DNA of 29,235 bases from a virus, in the IMG/VR virus record IMGVR_UViG_3300030339_000187, positions 1-29,235 of that record. One strand, written 5' to 3'. Positions 28,664-29,235 of this stretch are shown here, piece after piece. The notes under the pieces were generated by a model. That model saw only the letters and a program-made list of their open reading frames with translations, made no database searches and was not told where the DNA came from. Within the stretch, counting starts at the first letter, position 1; every line of letters begins with the position of its first letter. The position numbers were made by a program, and so were the translations under genes.

Positions 28664-28867
28664 TTATAAAATCATTGCATCGTTTAGATCAATTTGGTCT
28701 TTGTCAAACACAGCAACAACCACTTTGCCACCGACAACGGCCGTACTCGCCCCGCTGGGATTGTTAAATTTAAGCGGCGCCGTTACGGCGTTGTCGTATT
28801 CGGGTAGTATCACCTCGGCACTGTTGTCAGCCGTATTTATCTTAGATATAATCCCGCGCACTATCAT
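28664..28867 (-). CDS. Small beta-rich baseplate-region protein (67 aa)
   Basis: 67 residues. The ATG at 28867 is chosen because GGTGG lies just upstream and the longer frame overlaps gpJ. Beta-rich with GIISKINTADNSAEVILPEY followed by VGGKVVVAVFDKD, resembling a small OB-like barrel. Placed between gpJ and gpI, which are usually adjacent in P2-like phages, so it is an extra baseplate-associated piece. Function unknown. Confidence 0.6.
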   Translation of the reverse strand: MIVRGIISKINTADNSAEVILPEYDNAVTAPLKFNNPSGASTAVVGGKVVVAVFDKDQIDLNDAMIL

Positions 28868-28877
28868 ATATCCACCG

Positions 28878-29235
28878 TCAATTCGTGCCGTTGTAGGTGA
28901 CGGTCGTCGACGAGAATTGAGCGACAGCAGTATCACCAACAGTCGTTACAACGGGAGCCGTCACGGTAATCCTTGATGCCCCAGCGTTCAACATTCTCTT
29001 TCTGAGTTCGTCCGGGTTAATATCTCGGCCTATTTTCGTAGTTTGCCAGTCTTTATAACTTGCGACCGCCGCAGTGACTGCCGCTTGAATTTCGGCAGAT
29101 TTTGAAATGTCGTCCGCACTGATCCAATAAGCAACATTGATAGTCGTTGAAACAGCCGTTGCAGGAACGACGGTTAGCAAATCAGACAGGGGTCGAACGG
29201 TGTCCGCAGAGCAAGCCGTGCTGATTGCCGTAATA
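28878..29235 (-). CDS. Baseplate assembly protein J (C-terminal part, gene truncated by the window)
   Basis: The frame runs open to the right edge, so only the last 118 residues are seen. STACSADTVRPLSDLLTVVP, VSTTINVAYWI, then KSAEIQAAVTAAVASYKDWQ and TTKIGRDINPDELRKRMLNA are typical of gpJ. The last strand ends GDTAVAQFSSTTVTYNG. This is a structural wedge component of contractile tails. The start lies beyond 29235. Confidence 0.85.
   Translation of the reverse strand, partial: ITAISTACSADTVRPLSDLLTVVPATAVSTTINVAYWISADDISKSAEIQAAVTAAVASYKDWQTTKIGRDINPDELRKRMLNAGASRITVTAPVVTTVGDTAVAQFSSTTVTYNGTN

Overview
The window is part of the genome of a temperate, contractile-tailed (myovirus-like) phage of an anaerobic, low-to-mid GC Gram-positive host, most likely a Clostridia-class member of the Bacillota. 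Evidence: near-consensus AGGAGG ribosome sites, frequent GTG/TTG starts, ATGA-type gene overlaps, a P2-like baseplate order (J, I, H-like), a CI/Cro switch, a tyrosine integrase, a Hol44-like holin with an amidase, and two oxygen-sensitive radical SAM enzymes. Terminase, portal, capsid and tail-tube genes are not seen and should lie outside both edges.

Layout. 1-2118: accessory genes left of the early region, including a plus-strand lipoprotein moron with its own promoter and terminator. 2119-7650 (minus): end of the early operon, with a late-regulator-like gene, many small proteins, Lar/DUF551, an HNH-like protein, a VRR-NUC nuclease and a radical SAM protein. 7647-15175 (minus): replication and recombination (DEAH helicase, a 12-copy GTGGGAC iteron cluster, DUF927-type helicase, CHC2 zinc-finger protein, SSB-like protein, Sak4-like ATPase, RecE-like exonuclease, SMC/SbcC-like ATPase). 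15176-19926: a candidate small RNA, a PP-loop (PAPS reductase-like) enzyme, Xis-like and Rha regulators, small genes and the Cro-like gene. 19927-22844 (plus): three operators, CI repressor, a DUF4428/SHOCT protein and integrase. 22799-23042: a complete attP with a tRNA-Met 3' half as core and repeated arm sites on both sides. 23092-29235 (minus): lysis genes, a Cys-rich CxC-repeat protein with its adjacent radical SAM/SPASM enzyme, and tail-fibre and baseplate genes up to the truncated gpJ gene.

How it fits together. Phage genes continue on both sides of the tRNA-like core, and both attachment arms are present, so this sequence represents the unintegrated (circular or virion) form or a circularised contig rather than a prophage end. 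Most genes run on the minus strand as one early and one late transcription unit. The exceptions are the lysogeny block (cI to int) and four isolated plus-strand genes; three of these share a related promoter. The most unusual element is the radical SAM/SPASM enzyme translationally coupled to a protein with ten CxC motifs, placed between tail fibres and endolysin: a candidate phage-encoded peptide-modification system.
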